A stretch of 64,000 nt of DNA from Paludibacter sp. UBA6032 (GTDB taxonomy: Bacteria; Bacteroidota; Bacteroidia; Bacteroidales; Paludibacteraceae): contig DIZI01000016.1 in the NCBI GenBank assembly GCA_002427885.1, positions 1-64,000 on the forward strand, written 5' to 3'. This document shows positions 6,724-16,700 of this stretch, piece after piece. The notes below the pieces were generated by a model, which saw nothing but the letters and a program-made list of their open reading frames with translations, was not told the origin of the DNA and made no database searches. Position 1 is the first letter of the stretch; every line of letters starts with the position of its first letter. The translations under genes were made by a program, and so were the position numbers.

Positions 6724-7827
6724 TTAATAAGCTACAAGTACACGATCCGGTTCAAAACCAATGCGTGTTAATTCAAACATAAATTGGGCTTCGGCCGTTT
6801 CAGTCCATGATTTGAATTCACGGGTTTTACGGTAGCGAAGCATAAAACTAAATAAAATATCGAGATTAAATTCAGAAGCTGATACTCCCGCTTTTGAACG
6901 CAGCGCATCGATCACATTACATTCCTGTTCGATATGAGTAGGAACCATTAAAACAGGTTTTTGCATATACATGGCCTCACAAACCGATTCGAAACCGCCT
7001 GTCGTGGCATAGGCTTTGGAACCGGCCATATAATTCAGAAAGTCGCTGTCCGAAAGCGCATGCATGCTAAGTGAAGGAGTCAGCAGGGTGGTTTTATTCA
7101 TTTTCTTTTTATCCCAAAAGAAATGAAGTACCTGATCGGGATGTTGTTCGCTCCACGATTTTAGTTCCGTGGCATAGCCACTATTCAGAAGATAGCCGTG
7201 AATAAAATCTCCCTGAGTGGTTTCCTTGTGGAGTACTTCGGGGCGTAAAAGCGGTGGTACGAGAGAGATTTTTCCAAACTGGAATCTATTTTCTTCCCGG
7301 AATGAAAGTGCCAGGATTTTATAAGCATTCAGTGCCGTCAGCCGGGTATAAAAATTTAAAAGCCGAAACTGCCAGATATTTTTACCTGTATAATGAAAGG
7401 CCGGCGTAAGGAAATAATACTGATGTGCCACATTAATCATGGGTGTTTCGGGATTGAAAACTCCATAGGTTATGCCACAGAGCAACTCATAGAAATTAAT
7501 AACCACGTCGGGTTGTTTTTCCTTAATAGTCCGGCGGATGGTAAACAAACTGCTGATATAAACCGGCAGTAATAACAGATTATACAATATGCTACCGATT
7601 AAAGAGGAACTTTTCCCTTTGGGTGTGGGCAGGAAATTCGGACTTTGAAACCGGATGATTTCGGTAGCTATCTTTTGAGTGAAGAAGTCCGGTAACGTAC
7701 GTTTAGCACTGCTGCCAACCATTACCGCCAAAACTTCATGCCCATTGCGTTCGAGCATATTCTTAAGGCTCAAAGCCTGTGTAAAATGGCCTCTCCCCTC
7801 TCCCTGTACAACAAATAAGTATTTCAT
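6724..7827 (-). CDS. GT-B-fold glycosyltransferase family protein (MurG/UGT-like)
   Basis: This encodes 367 residues. The N-terminus KYLFVVQGEGRGHFTQALSL is the glycine-rich loop typical of UDP-sugar GT-B enzymes that act on lipid acceptors. The C-terminal donor-binding region contains YATTGGFESVCEAMYMQKPVL, the usual GGxxS/T-E motif, then PTHIEQECNV. A hydrophobic segment near residues 78-98 (ILYNLLLLPVYISSLFTIRR) suggests membrane association. It follows the phosphohydrolase gene by 12 bp, so the two are an operon, probably in cell-envelope or glycolipid metabolism. The sugar and acceptor cannot be told from the sequence. Confidence 0.8.
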   Translation of the reverse strand: MKYLFVVQGEGRGHFTQALSLKNMLERNGHEVLAVMVGSSAKRTLPDFFTQKIATEIIRFQSPNFLPTPKGKSSSLIGSILYNLLLLPVYISSLFTIRRTIKEKQPDVVINFYELLCGITYGVFNPETPMINVAHQYYFLTPAFHYTGKNIWQFRLLNFYTRLTALNAYKILALSFREENRFQFGKISLVPPLLRPEVLHKETTQGDFIHGYLLNSGYATELKSWSEQHPDQVLHFFWDKKKMNKTTLLTPSLSMHALSDSDFLNYMAGSKAYATTGGFESVCEAMYMQKPVLMVPTHIEQECNVIDALRSKAGVSASEFNLDILFSFMLRYRKTREFKSWTETAEAQFMFELTRIGFEPDRVLVAY

Positions 7828-7839
7828 AGCGCTTAATTT

Positions 7840-8688
7840 TTAAAAGAAATGATGATAAAGATTATTCGAGAATGCTACCCGAAGTGGCTTGCGGTTGGAA
7901 TCGGGCATTTCAACAATTTCGATCGGTTCCGGCAAGCGAATAACATCATTATGCATGTATACTTCCCAGGTACCATCTTCATGTTCGAGCAATGCCGACA
8001 TGGTTTCCACCCAGTCACCCGAGTTAAGGTAATGAATTCCATCTACCATTCGGTCGGCGGGTTGATGGATATGACCGCAAATAATTCCATCGGCATGACG
8101 GGCCCGCGCCAACGCAACCAGTTCCGTTTCATAATCGGAAATATAGGACACGGCCGATTTTACTTTTTGCTTAATCACCTGCGATAACGAAAAGTAAGGT
8201 AGCCCTTTCTTAAAACGGTAAATATTATAAAGGCGGTTTATCCACAATAAAAACGTGTACCCTATATCGCCCAGTTTAGCCAGCCAAACCATGTTGGAAG
8301 TTACGTTGTCGAACACATCACCATGTACCACATAGTACGTTTTACCATTTCGTTCGTGCACATAATCTTTTACAATATCGACATTATTAAACGAAAACGG
8401 AGCCAAATGATCGATAAAATCATCGTGGTTGCCACGGACATAAATCACTTTGGTATTATGATTTTCCATCATCTTCATGATGATTTTAATTAAATCGGTA
8501 TGCTCTTTTTTCCATTTTCCTTTGCCTCCTTTTTGCAAGTGCCATCCATCAATAATGTCACCGTTCATAATAAGGGTATTGCAGTTAACCGTCCGGAGGA
8601 ATTCGGCCAGTTGACGTGTTTTTGAATGTTCCGTTCCGAGATGAACATCGGAAATAACAATGGTCGGATAAAATTTTTGGTTGTACAT
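7840..8688 (-). CDS. UDP-2,3-diacylglucosamine diphosphatase-like metallophosphoesterase
   Basis: This encodes 282 residues of the calcineurin-like phosphoesterase fold, nearest the LpxH-related group (COG2908). Metal-binding motifs are intact: SDVHLG near the N-terminus, MNGDIIDGW, VRGNHDD, VVHGD and the C-terminal GHIHQP. I start it at the ATG of MYNQKFYP; a TTG eight codons upstream would overlap a promoter-like TTATTTTG at 8710-8717, leaving a leader of about 17 nt for the ATG. The pairing with a lipid-type glycosyltransferase fits a role in envelope lipid metabolism, but members of this group outside Proteobacteria are often of unknown substrate, so I do not name it lpxH. Confidence 0.8.
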   Translation of the reverse strand: MYNQKFYPTIVISDVHLGTEHSKTRQLAEFLRTVNCNTLIMNGDIIDGWHLQKGGKGKWKKEHTDLIKIIMKMMENHNTKVIYVRGNHDDFIDHLAPFSFNNVDIVKDYVHERNGKTYYVVHGDVFDNVTSNMVWLAKLGDIGYTFLLWINRLYNIYRFKKGLPYFSLSQVIKQKVKSAVSYISDYETELVALARARHADGIICGHIHQPADRMVDGIHYLNSGDWVETMSALLEHEDGTWEVYMHNDVIRLPEPIEIVEMPDSNRKPLRVAFSNNLYHHFF

Positions 8689-8803
8689 GTGTGTTTTATT
8701 TTTTATGTACAAAATAACGACTTCACTATTAAAGCATTAAAACAAAACTGTGAAAATAGCATGACATAAAAGATTCTATAATGATTGAGAATCTGCAATT
8801 CAG

Positions 8804-8837
8804 CAAAAAGGCTGTCCAATAAATCGGGCAGCCTTGA
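8804..8837 (-). terminator. Terminator of the 12942-8860 gene
   Basis: Stem AAGGCTG with CAGCCTT around a 14-nt loop, followed by five T on the minus strand. It lies about 25 bp past the stop. Confidence 0.75.
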
Positions 8838-8859
8838 ATAAGAATCTTACTAAAATGGC

Positions 8860-11800
8860 TTATTCTTTGATAAATTTCACTGAATAATTATTTTCACCTG
8901 AAACAACATTCATAATGTAATTTCCTTTTGAAAGTTTACTCAAATCAATCTGAGTTGAACCATTAATTGATTCTGATTTCACAAGAATTCCATTGGTAGA
9001 ATACACTTCTACTTTAGCATTTACATTTTCTCTGAAAGTAATATAAGCATACTCTTTTACAGGAACCGGATAAACACTGACAGCATTTTGCCCTTTTGCA
9101 AACGTGTTATTTACAGATGTAGTGAAATCATTTGTTTTAACCACCTTGAAACTGTCAAACGGACTGGCAACACCTAAATCGCTTACTTCGTATGTTTTCA
9201 CTTCGATAGTATCTGTGCTAACATAGATATTACTAAATGTAGGACGACCGGTTTGTGCAAAACGTCCGCTGAACATGCCGAAGTAATTTGTCAATCCTAA
9301 TCCCGACTCTACAGCTTCCATCTGAGCTTGAGAACGTGGTTCGTACTTCTTCTTCCCGGCCGAGTTATTCAAGAAATAAAGTGTTCCGTTTAGTACATTG
9401 AAAACACCACCCATTTTCCCGGTTACGTTTTCCCGTGCATCAAAGGCTACGGCTATTTGATTCTTAACCGAATTAGCCACAAGTGCTTTCCCTTTAATTG
9501 GTCCCATGACTTCGTAAATATGATCGTGTCCTTGCAATGCCAGGTCAATTTTTAGTTCATCAAAAACGGGTGCCATTGCTTCACGTATTATCTTTCCATC
9601 GCTATCACTTTGGTGACTTCCTGAGCCCGTATACATTGTTTTATGATAAAAAGCAATTCTCCATTTTGTATTCGGATTGGCAGCAACGGTTCTTCTCATC
9701 CAATTGGCAATAGAATCAAGCTGTCCGGCCACACTATAATCTTCGTAGCTCAATGCCATGAAAAGCGCATCACCATATACAAACGAGTATATACTTCCCG
9801 GAGTGGTTGATTTTGCTTGGTCAAAAGCAACACTTTCTGTATTGAAATGGTTTGTAAAGTTTTTGTTAACCGACTTATCATGATTTCCGGTTACAGCAAC
9901 CAATGGTTTTTTTGTAAAGATATCTTGTTGTGTTTGGAAAAATCTTTCCCATTCCCACTCTGAGTTTGTTGTTCCCGATGTTTCAACTAAGTCACCACAA
10001 GTCAACCAGAAGTTGGCAGATGGATACATGGTGTTGGCAGCGTGCGTTGTTTTCTGCGAAATGTCGAACATCTCTACCGTGTTGGCTTGTGGGTCGGTAA
10101 AATACACAAAACTAAATGGTTCTTTATTGCTTTTTGCAGTAGTAAAAGTACCATAATTGCTCCATGCTCCGGGAGTTCCAACTCTGTACGAATATATAGT
10201 ATTTGGGTTTAAATCCGAAATTAATACTTTATTACTTTTATACGTTTTCTTCGAGTTTGTTCCTATTCCGGCCAACGAAGATAAACTATTGCTGGAAACA
10301 TTGTAATTTAAGTTTGTCAGGCTGGCAGTTGCAGCAGATGTTGTAGAAACTAATGCATTAACAACAGGAATTGCTCCGGGAATTTTTTGCTTTGGCGCTC
10401 CTGTAGGAGTAGATATGATTCCTTCATAAACTTCCACCATCTGATTGTTTACGCCTCCATTGGTAAACCATGTAATACCTATTTTTGATGTTGGACTACC
10501 GTTATATGTCAGACTTATATTAAATGGCTGACTGGAAGGTATCAATTCGTCAATTGCAAGGTCTAATCCGGTAATACTTTGGTCAGTTGGAGCCGTAATT
10601 ACAGCATTTTTAGCCATTAAAAAATTAGTCCAACTTGGAATTGTATAATTTGATTCTACCAACGTGCTTGTTAGTGCTAAAATTGAGTCCGATTTTAATG
10701 CAATCTTATATGCAATGGAATCGGCAATTTGCATTTCACGTATATCTGAATCATTCATTGAATATTCAATAACCAAAGTTGCAGCAGCACTCGCCTCACC
10801 GTCGTACGATTCCATCTCGCGACGACCCGAACCTGTAATGTAAAATGCCATGGCATTGCCCAAATTCCAACCGGTACGATTTAAATTGGCTTGTACCAAG
10901 TTCGCAATGTCTGCAGAGTAATAACGTTGGTCAACTACATTCAACGAGTTGGCATCTACATTCCAGGCAACTGAAGTGGTTGATTTTGGACGACTTGTTA
11001 ATACTGATGCCGTATTTGTAAATGTGACAGGATTGTCATTGTCTTCGCTTTTGATAATCAAATTACAAGGATCTACTTTTGATGAAGCATTATCCACTTC
11101 CATTTCAAGATAAGCATGGTTTATCGTTATGTTTTTCGGCAGATTAATTCCCTGAAAACGTAAACCAACCATTTGAGGAACATCGTTCGCACTACCTTCG
11201 CAACCTAATTCCAAATCGCTACTTGTCCAGTCAATTTGCCCAACAGGTAATGACTGAGTATAACCTGCTTCTGGCGTCAGAGCTTCTTCTAAATCATCCG
11301 AAGCTTGTTTAATCTGAAACTTAGCTACTTTAACAGGAGTAGTATTAACAAATATAGGGTTTGAATAAAACCAAAGATCAGCAAAAGCTTTTGTGGCATT
11401 ATTTGTTCCCATCAATGCATCGGCAAGCGGATTACCCTCGGCATCTGTTTCGTTGGTTACATTTAAACCCTGATTGGTACCGCGTAAACGAAAATAAACT
11501 GAATCGGTAATATTCGAAATAATCATAGACATTTCTACCCAACCATTACCTAAACTTTTCCATTTTTGACTTGTAATGTTTTTTGTATCTGAAACACCAC
11601 CGGCAGCATCGAAACGAGCAATAACCGAAGTGGTCGAAACAGTTTGTTCGCTGTATTTAGGCGATGCAGGGTCAATTTTTCCTGTAACTTTTCCTTTAAT
11701 AATGTCGATATGGTTTAGAACAGGATTAGTGTAACTACTATATGTGTTGTAATTTGCAGCTTGTGGGTCACGCGCTTTAATGGTAATTTTTACTGATTTC

Positions 11801-12942
11801 CCTTTGGCAATTACCATACTCGAACCCATTACTCCTGTTACTTTTTCAGTACCAATGGTTTCAACATTGTAAATCAACGAGTCAATTAAATCACCTTCAA
11901 CTACCCAGTTATTACCCGAACGTAATCCGTCCACAATATTTTGAGCGGTTTTGCCGGTTGTATAGGTGTAATTCTTTTGATATTCGCCGGGATAGAAATC
12001 TCCCGCCTCGTCGTGACAGTCGGAATTGGCAAATAACCAGAAGTTACGACCTTCCGATAACAATGCATCCCAAAGTCCACCTATAATAGCTGAAAAATAT
12101 CCGGTTCCTCCATAAGTACCACCTCCTACTGCACTTGAACCATAGCCACCTCTACCTCCATCTTTCTGGTGTCCGGGCATACTTTCAAATCCAAAACAAA
12201 CGGTAGGAGCTGCATTGTTCATGTCGCGGAACGCAGCAATTGTATAACCACCCGAAGCCTGTTGTTTTCGTTCCGGGTGAGCCGGAACCAAATAACTGGT
12301 GGTTGGATAATTCGTTTTCAACCATGTCAAAGCTTCCAATGTTTTGGCATGACCGAATAAGGTACTTTTGGTCCAGCCCTGCGCTACTCCACCGGTTAAG
12401 TCTGCATCACTGTTGTCGAACATAAACTCAAACTGGGCAATAGGATTACAATTGGGTGTTGCCGTAAACTGGTTTGTAATAAGCCCCATGCTACCATGTT
12501 CATGTCCGGGAACATTCATTTCATAACTCTGAAGAATTGTTTTTACAGGATAAAGCAATCTTGCTTTTAGAATTTCGGTAAAAGAACTGTCGCGAAGCAT
12601 TTGCCAGCGCCACATTACTTGATGACCACCGCTCATTGCTGAAGTTCCGATAATTGGATTTGGCATATAACCGTCCCAATACTCAATTGTATTGTTATTG
12701 TCCTTACCTGTTACACGCGCATTGGTGGTAAAACCACCTCCATGTTCGCTGTTAGCCCACCAATCCAAACCAAAATTGTTATTCTTGGACATCATGTGTC
12801 CGATCGTGTAACTACCGTCTGTATAGGTAGTGTGCTGGTGAAAATCACCCTTCAAATAACTTTGTGCAGAAACTGGCTGAGCCAAATTTGCACTTCCAAG
12901 CAACAGAGCCATAGCTACTGGCTTAAGTAATCTTGTTTCCAT
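8860..12942 (-). CDS. Secreted PHP plus metallophosphoesterase protein with T9SS tail
   Basis: This encodes 1360 residues. The order is: signal peptide (1-27, ending VSAQS); a PHP-like hydrolase domain (about 28-380) with metal-ligand motifs FHQHTTYTDG, NSEHGG, HPER and NSDCHDEAG; a middle region (about 530-750) with a beta-sandwich like those of DNRLRE/CBM-type domains; a purple-acid-phosphatase-type FN3 region (about 820-960); a calcineurin-like metallophosphoesterase (about 965-1200) with FTDPQA, TCGDLVE, TGNHDKS, YHKTMY and QGHDHIYE; and a T9SS type A sorting tail (last 75 residues, VYPVPVKEYAYITF...GNYIMNV). Two different metal hydrolase modules are fused for export to the cell surface. 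A phosphodiester or phosphomonoester substrate is likely but not shown. It neighbours the phosphate block but lacks its Pho-type promoter. Confidence 0.85.
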   Translation of the reverse strand: METRLLKPVAMALLLGSANLAQPVSAQSYLKGDFHQHTTYTDGSYTIGHMMSKNNNFGLDWWANSEHGGGFTTNARVTGKDNNNTIEYWDGYMPNPIIGTSAMSGGHQVMWRWQMLRDSSFTEILKARLLYPVKTILQSYEMNVPGHEHGSMGLITNQFTATPNCNPIAQFEFMFDNSDADLTGGVAQGWTKSTLFGHAKTLEALTWLKTNYPTTSYLVPAHPERKQQASGGYTIAAFRDMNNAAPTVCFGFESMPGHQKDGGRGGYGSSAVGGGTYGGTGYFSAIIGGLWDALLSEGRNFWLFANSDCHDEAGDFYPGEYQKNYTYTTGKTAQNIVDGLRSGNNWVVEGDLIDSLIYNVETIGTEKVTGVMGSSMVIAKGKSVKITIKARDPQAANYNTYSSYTNPVLNHIDIIKGKVTGKIDPASPKYSEQTVSTTSVIARFDAAGGVSDTKNITSQKWKSLGNGWVEMSMIISNITDSVYFRLRGTNQGLNVTNETDAEGNPLADALMGTNNATKAFADLWFYSNPIFVNTTPVKVAKFQIKQASDDLEEALTPEAGYTQSLPVGQIDWTSSDLELGCEGSANDVPQMVGLRFQGINLPKNITINHAYLEMEVDNASSKVDPCNLIIKSEDNDNPVTFTNTASVLTSRPKSTTSVAWNVDANSLNVVDQRYYSADIANLVQANLNRTGWNLGNAMAFYITGSGRREMESYDGEASAAATLVIEYSMNDSDIREMQIADSIAYKIALKSDSILALTSTLVESNYTIPSWTNFLMAKNAVITAPTDQSITGLDLAIDELIPSSQPFNISLTYNGSPTSKIGITWFTNGGVNNQMVEVYEGIISTPTGAPKQKIPGAIPVVNALVSTTSAATASLTNLNYNVSSNSLSSLAGIGTNSKKTYKSNKVLISDLNPNTIYSYRVGTPGAWSNYGTFTTAKSNKEPFSFVYFTDPQANTVEMFDISQKTTHAANTMYPSANFWLTCGDLVETSGTTNSEWEWERFFQTQQDIFTKKPLVAVTGNHDKSVNKNFTNHFNTESVAFDQAKSTTPGSIYSFVYGDALFMALSYEDYSVAGQLDSIANWMRRTVAANPNTKWRIAFYHKTMYTGSGSHQSDSDGKIIREAMAPVFDELKIDLALQGHDHIYEVMGPIKGKALVANSVKNQIAVAFDARENVTGKMGGVFNVLNGTLYFLNNSAGKKKYEPRSQAQMEAVESGLGLTNYFGMFSGRFAQTGRPTFSNIYVSTDTIEVKTYEVSDLGVASPFDSFKVVKTNDFTTSVNNTFAKGQNAVSVYPVPVKEYAYITFRENVNAKVEVYSTNGILVKSESINGSTQIDLSKLSKGNYIMNVVSGENNYSVKFIKE

Positions 12943-12978
12943 TTTAATTAAATGTTTATAAGTGTAAATAATCTATTG

Positions 12979-12986
12979 CAAAGGTA
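12979..12986 (-). promoter_or_regulatory. -7 element of the 12942 gene
   Basis: TACCTTTG on the minus strand is a perfect TAnnTTTG, 36 bp upstream of the start codon. A TTTTG lies 15 nt further upstream, shorter than the usual spacing. No Pho-type half-sites precede it. Confidence 0.6.
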
Positions 12987-13074
12987 AATGCCTGATATTT
13001 TCAAAACATTGCTTTTAGATTTCTTTTCAAAGAAGAAAACATGAAGAAAAAGCTACAGTAACACTTATGTAATT

Positions 13075-13100
13075 ATTTGATATGTAATGTAATATCAAAT
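13075..13100. promoter_or_regulatory. Perfect 9-bp inverted repeat, possible operator
   Basis: ATTTGATAT and ATATCAAAT flank an 8-bp spacer in the 346 bp between the 12942 gene and the divergent GNAT gene at 13289. It is the only strong symmetric site in that region and lies about 90 bp upstream of the -7 element of the 12942 gene. Confidence 0.45.
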
Positions 13101-13288
13101 TACTTAAAACGCAATTGTAGTTTAATATATATGAGATTATATTGTGAAATATATTTAGTAGGTGGGAAAAATTATTTCAATTAATTTTTATATGTGAATT
13201 CAATTTAATGTAATAAAAACATATCTTTACGCTTTATAAAGGAACACATCCGACCAACGGTAAAACAGACACAAAGAATTGACAGAAT

Positions 13289-13738
13289 ATGATGATTACG
13301 AAACGAACGAATTCCGGCGACAATGACTTCAGGCAACTGGTTGCCGAATTGGATGCCGATTTAAAAATACGTGACGGAGAGGAGCATATTTTTTATGCTC
13401 AGTTTAATAAAATCGACAAAATAAAACAGGTCATTGTTGCCTACGTTCAGGACAAACCCGTTGGCTGTGGCGCAATTAAAGTATACTCCGGTGATACGAT
13501 GGAAGTAAAGCGGATGTTTGTCCAACCCGGCGAACGCGGCAAAGGCGTTGCCTCGGGGATATTATCGGAATTAGAGAGTTGGAGTCGGGAACTTGGCTAT
13601 AAAAAGTGTTTGCTGGAGACCGGACAGAAACAACCGGAAGCCATCAGGATGTATAAAAAGAATAAATATACCGTCATCCCCAATTACGGTCAATATAAGA
13701 ATATTGAAAACAGCATCTGCTTCGAAAAAGAACTTTAA
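13289..13738 (+). CDS. GNAT family N-acetyltransferase
   Basis: This encodes 149 residues, a single GNAT acetyl-CoA-dependent transferase domain. The central strand VEVKRMFVQP-like segment (MEVKRMFVQPGERGKGVASGI) contains the R-G-x-G-x-G/A acetyl-CoA pyrophosphate loop, and LLETGQKQPEAIRMYKKNKY is the usual C-terminal helix-strand. The substrate cannot be predicted. It is transcribed alone from a weak promoter (TATCTTTA near 13222) and converges with the receptor gene ending at 13813. No obvious terminator separates them. Confidence 0.85.
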   Translation: MMITKRTNSGDNDFRQLVAELDADLKIRDGEEHIFYAQFNKIDKIKQVIVAYVQDKPVGCGAIKVYSGDTMEVKRMFVQPGERGKGVASGILSELESWSRELGYKKCLLETGQKQPEAIRMYKKNKYTVIPNYGQYKNIENSICFEKEL

Positions 13739-13812
13739 ATATCAGCTAAATTTTACGATTCAAATATACATCTTGAATGTTCCCGGAATTAATGTGGATT
13801 ATTTAAGCCGAA

Positions 13813-16614
13813 TCAGAACTTCCAGCTTCCACCCAACGATACGGTTCGTCCGAGGTTATAAACTTTATTGGTCAATACCACCGATTTGGGAGCCCCATCC
13901 TTTACATAATCGTAAATTTGTTCGGTAACAAAATTCTGTGCCAGTAAATCTTTGATGCCGAATTTCAGTTCCAGTCTTTCCCCTATTTTTTTATTCAGCG
14001 TAAAATCCACCACCTGCCTTGGCATTTCGTAAATATCGGGGATAACTACCTCTCCCTGGTTTAACTGTGCCGCCACCAGTATGCGTTTGCCCATCACATT
14101 GTACATAAGCGACGAGGATAATCCGAGTTTTTCATTCTGGTAATACAAAGCCGCATTAACTACAAAAGGCGATTGTCCCTGAAGCGGACGGCTGCGCTCG
14201 GTTTGGGTATTGGCAAACTGAACTTCACTGTAAATATAGGAAGCATTCATAGTCAGGCTGAAATTTTTCAATCCAATCAGGCTTTCCAGGGACTTTTTCA
14301 CTTCCAGTTCCAGACCGTAGTTGGTTGCTCCTAATGCATTGGCGAACGAATAAGCCGATCCGGCGCCCACACTGACCATCTCTATGGGATTGGAGAAATG
14401 CTTATAGAATGCGGCTACCGAGAATGTTTCGGTAGGCGAAGGATAGTGCTCAAAACGCAAATCGAGGTTTTGAATGCTCGCATCTTTCAATGCCGGATTA
14501 CCGGTAATCGATGTTTTCTCCGTAAAATCGTAATAACTCATAGGCGATACTTCACGAAACTCCGGACGGTTAATGGTTCGTGCATAAGCCACGCGTACCA
14601 GCGATTTCTCTGTCAGATTATAAGAGGTATTGACAGAGGGAAACAAATTAAAAGTGGGTATATTCAAATGCAGGGGAGAACCGGGATCTAAATAACCATC
14701 TAAAGTAAGTAAATTATATTCACCCCGCACACCACCATAAACATTCAACTTGCCAACCGGGAGGTTAATAGCCACATAACCTGCCGACAGGATATTTTGC
14801 GCCTGATAGGAATTGGTGACATTTGTTTGTTCGTCGAGGGTAAGCACTTTGTTTTGTCCCAAATAAGGTTCGGTAAAAATGGTTTCAAACGGAAGCGCGT
14901 TTATGACATCGTTTGAAAATAACCCGCTGTTGGTTGCGCGGTAATCAATACTGCGTTCGGAATAATTACGGGTTTTATACTCGGAGTATTCGCCGGCTTT
15001 CACGGTCGAAAGAATGTCGCCGATGACTACTTTTTGTTCATAGTTGGCTGCAAGCGTACCTACATATTCGTGATTCGTCAGGTACAACCGTCCAAGTTCA
15101 TTGATACTCGGTACGGTCGGCAACACATATTCATATACTCCGTCTGCATTTTCTTTCATACTCCAGTTCTGCCGATCGGGTTCAATCCGGTTTGCATAGG
15201 CAAACCCTGCAATCCAGTCCAGTTTGGCTTCCTTCGTTTCATCCAGTGTATGATTTCCGCTAAATTGTCCGGAATAAGTGGTACGGCTCGAATACTGATT
15301 GCTAAAATACCTGAAGTTTCCAATCCGGTAATTATTCCATCCCCAGGTATTTGCCGTTTTATCAACCCCGATCTGATTCAGTATATTTTTAAATTCGAAT
15401 CGTGTACCATCAGCAGTCTGATAAGCCCAGTTGTGCATCAATCCTATTTTGAATTCGTCGGAATAAATGTCGGCGTTATACTTGTATGAAAAAGTAGGAG
15501 TTTCAGTCGTCGGATCAAAACGCTCATAAGCATAATTCTCCATATTACTGCGTGTATTGTAAGTGTTGCTGTAATTGAACGATGTAATGGTTCCCAGTTT
15601 AGCGCCGCCGTGCAGGTTCCATTTCTTACCAAAAGCAATCGCTGCCTTTTGATTGGGTAAAGCGGTATGTTGTTGTGCCACCCAGTTATTATTCAACCGC
15701 AGTGCATAAGCATCGCGTTGGGTAACACCTACCAGACTCAGGTTCGAAGGATAATCGGATGGAATACTGCGGGCCCCGCTTCCCAACCCTAAAAAGTCAA
15801 CAGCTGATCCGGGTAAACGATAGGTATTTTTAAAAGTAGCCTGATTATTATAAGCAATACTGTAATCTACCGTCAGAAAATTTTCATCAGGAATATTTTT
15901 AGTAAATATCTTGATAAAGCCACCGGTTGCTTCAGCCGAAAACTCCGGTGATCCTGTTTTATATATAAGCAAATTATCAATCATATTACTGGGAATGGCA
16001 TCAAATGAAAATGCCTTCACGTCCGTTTCGCTACTCGGAGTGGCTGCGTTATTCAGCCACACATTATTATAACGTTGATTCAATCCGCGAACCACAATAA
16101 AACGGTTATCCTGTATCGTAACCCCCGGAATACGTTTGACCACTTCCGAGGCATCGCGGTCGAGCGTTTTACCTATTTGCTGCGACGATATACCACTTAC
16201 CACCTGCAGAGAAGACCGTACACTTTTCAACATAGACAGTTCGGTATCGGTTTTTCGTTGGGCAACCACCTGCACACCCTCCAGTTGCAAAGCCGCATCT
16301 TCCAGTTCTACATTTAAAACGGTAAGTTTGCCTTTTTCAACAATCACATCCGGAATACGTTGCGATTTATAGGAAACATACGACACCAAGAGAGTGTATT
16401 TTCCCGGTGCAACTCCGGTTATTTTAAAGTTTCCATCAATATCGGCCGTGGTTCCGTTGGTTGAACCTTCTATTAATATACCGGCTCCGGTAAGTGGTTC
16501 CTTTACTTTTTTATCTAAAACACTTCCCTGTATGCCGGTCTGGGCAAATATAATGAACGAACATGATACTGAAATTGTTAGAATAAGAAAGCGGAGTGAA
16601 AGTAGTTGTTTCAT
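13813..16614 (-). CDS. TonB-dependent outer membrane receptor, phosphate-starvation regulated
   Basis: This encodes 933 residues. A signal peptide (1-24) is followed by a CarboxypepD_reg-like domain (about 27-110), a plug (about 125-240, with RIPGVTIQDNRFIVVRGLNQRYN) and a 22-strand-type barrel ending in the aromatic residue of GGSWKF. It is not a SusC: no SusD partner lies next to it. The promoter carries four Pho-type half-sites (16661-16700) ahead of TACTTTTG at 16643-16650, so it should be made when phosphate is scarce and probably imports a phosphorus-containing nutrient. The ligand itself is not visible from the sequence. Confidence 0.88.
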   Translation of the reverse strand: MKQLLSLRFLILTISVSCSFIIFAQTGIQGSVLDKKVKEPLTGAGILIEGSTNGTTADIDGNFKITGVAPGKYTLLVSYVSYKSQRIPDVIVEKGKLTVLNVELEDAALQLEGVQVVAQRKTDTELSMLKSVRSSLQVVSGISSQQIGKTLDRDASEVVKRIPGVTIQDNRFIVVRGLNQRYNNVWLNNAATPSSETDVKAFSFDAIPSNMIDNLLIYKTGSPEFSAEATGGFIKIFTKNIPDENFLTVDYSIAYNNQATFKNTYRLPGSAVDFLGLGSGARSIPSDYPSNLSLVGVTQRDAYALRLNNNWVAQQHTALPNQKAAIAFGKKWNLHGGAKLGTITSFNYSNTYNTRSNMENYAYERFDPTTETPTFSYKYNADIYSDEFKIGLMHNWAYQTADGTRFEFKNILNQIGVDKTANTWGWNNYRIGNFRYFSNQYSSRTTYSGQFSGNHTLDETKEAKLDWIAGFAYANRIEPDRQNWSMKENADGVYEYVLPTVPSINELGRLYLTNHEYVGTLAANYEQKVVIGDILSTVKAGEYSEYKTRNYSERSIDYRATNSGLFSNDVINALPFETIFTEPYLGQNKVLTLDEQTNVTNSYQAQNILSAGYVAINLPVGKLNVYGGVRGEYNLLTLDGYLDPGSPLHLNIPTFNLFPSVNTSYNLTEKSLVRVAYARTINRPEFREVSPMSYYDFTEKTSITGNPALKDASIQNLDLRFEHYPSPTETFSVAAFYKHFSNPIEMVSVGAGSAYSFANALGATNYGLELEVKKSLESLIGLKNFSLTMNASYIYSEVQFANTQTERSRPLQGQSPFVVNAALYYQNEKLGLSSSLMYNVMGKRILVAAQLNQGEVVIPDIYEMPRQVVDFTLNKKIGERLELKFGIKDLLAQNFVTEQIYDYVKDGAPKSVVLTNKVYNLGRTVSLGGSWKF

Positions 16615-16642
16615 CTAGATTTTAATCTTTATTTATACGCCG

Positions 16643-16700
16643 CAAAAGTAATTCATACCTGTTTCAATGAAAATAAAGAACTGTGACAATAGAGTTACGA
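16643..16700 (-). promoter_or_regulatory. Pho-box promoter of the TonB receptor
   Basis: Minus-strand half-sites are TCGTAAC (16700-16694), TTGTCAC (16689-16683), CTTTATT (16678-16672) and TTGAAAC (16667-16661), at an exact 11-bp pitch. The last ends 10 nt before the -7 element TACTTTTG (16650-16643). The layout is identical to the porin and phoB promoters. Confidence 0.75.

Noticed and set aside
12979..13073. Pho box for the secreted PHP/phosphoesterase gene
   Set aside because: The positions expected from the -7 element at 12979-12986 read TTGAAAA-like only at the last half-site and at 11 rather than 10 nt; the other three do not match. A plus-strand CAGTAAC-N4-ATGTAAT at 13056-13073 has no -7 element at the required distance.
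13813..16614. SusC of a polysaccharide utilisation locus
   Set aside because: No SusD or glycoside hydrolase is adjacent, and the promoter belongs to the phosphate set.
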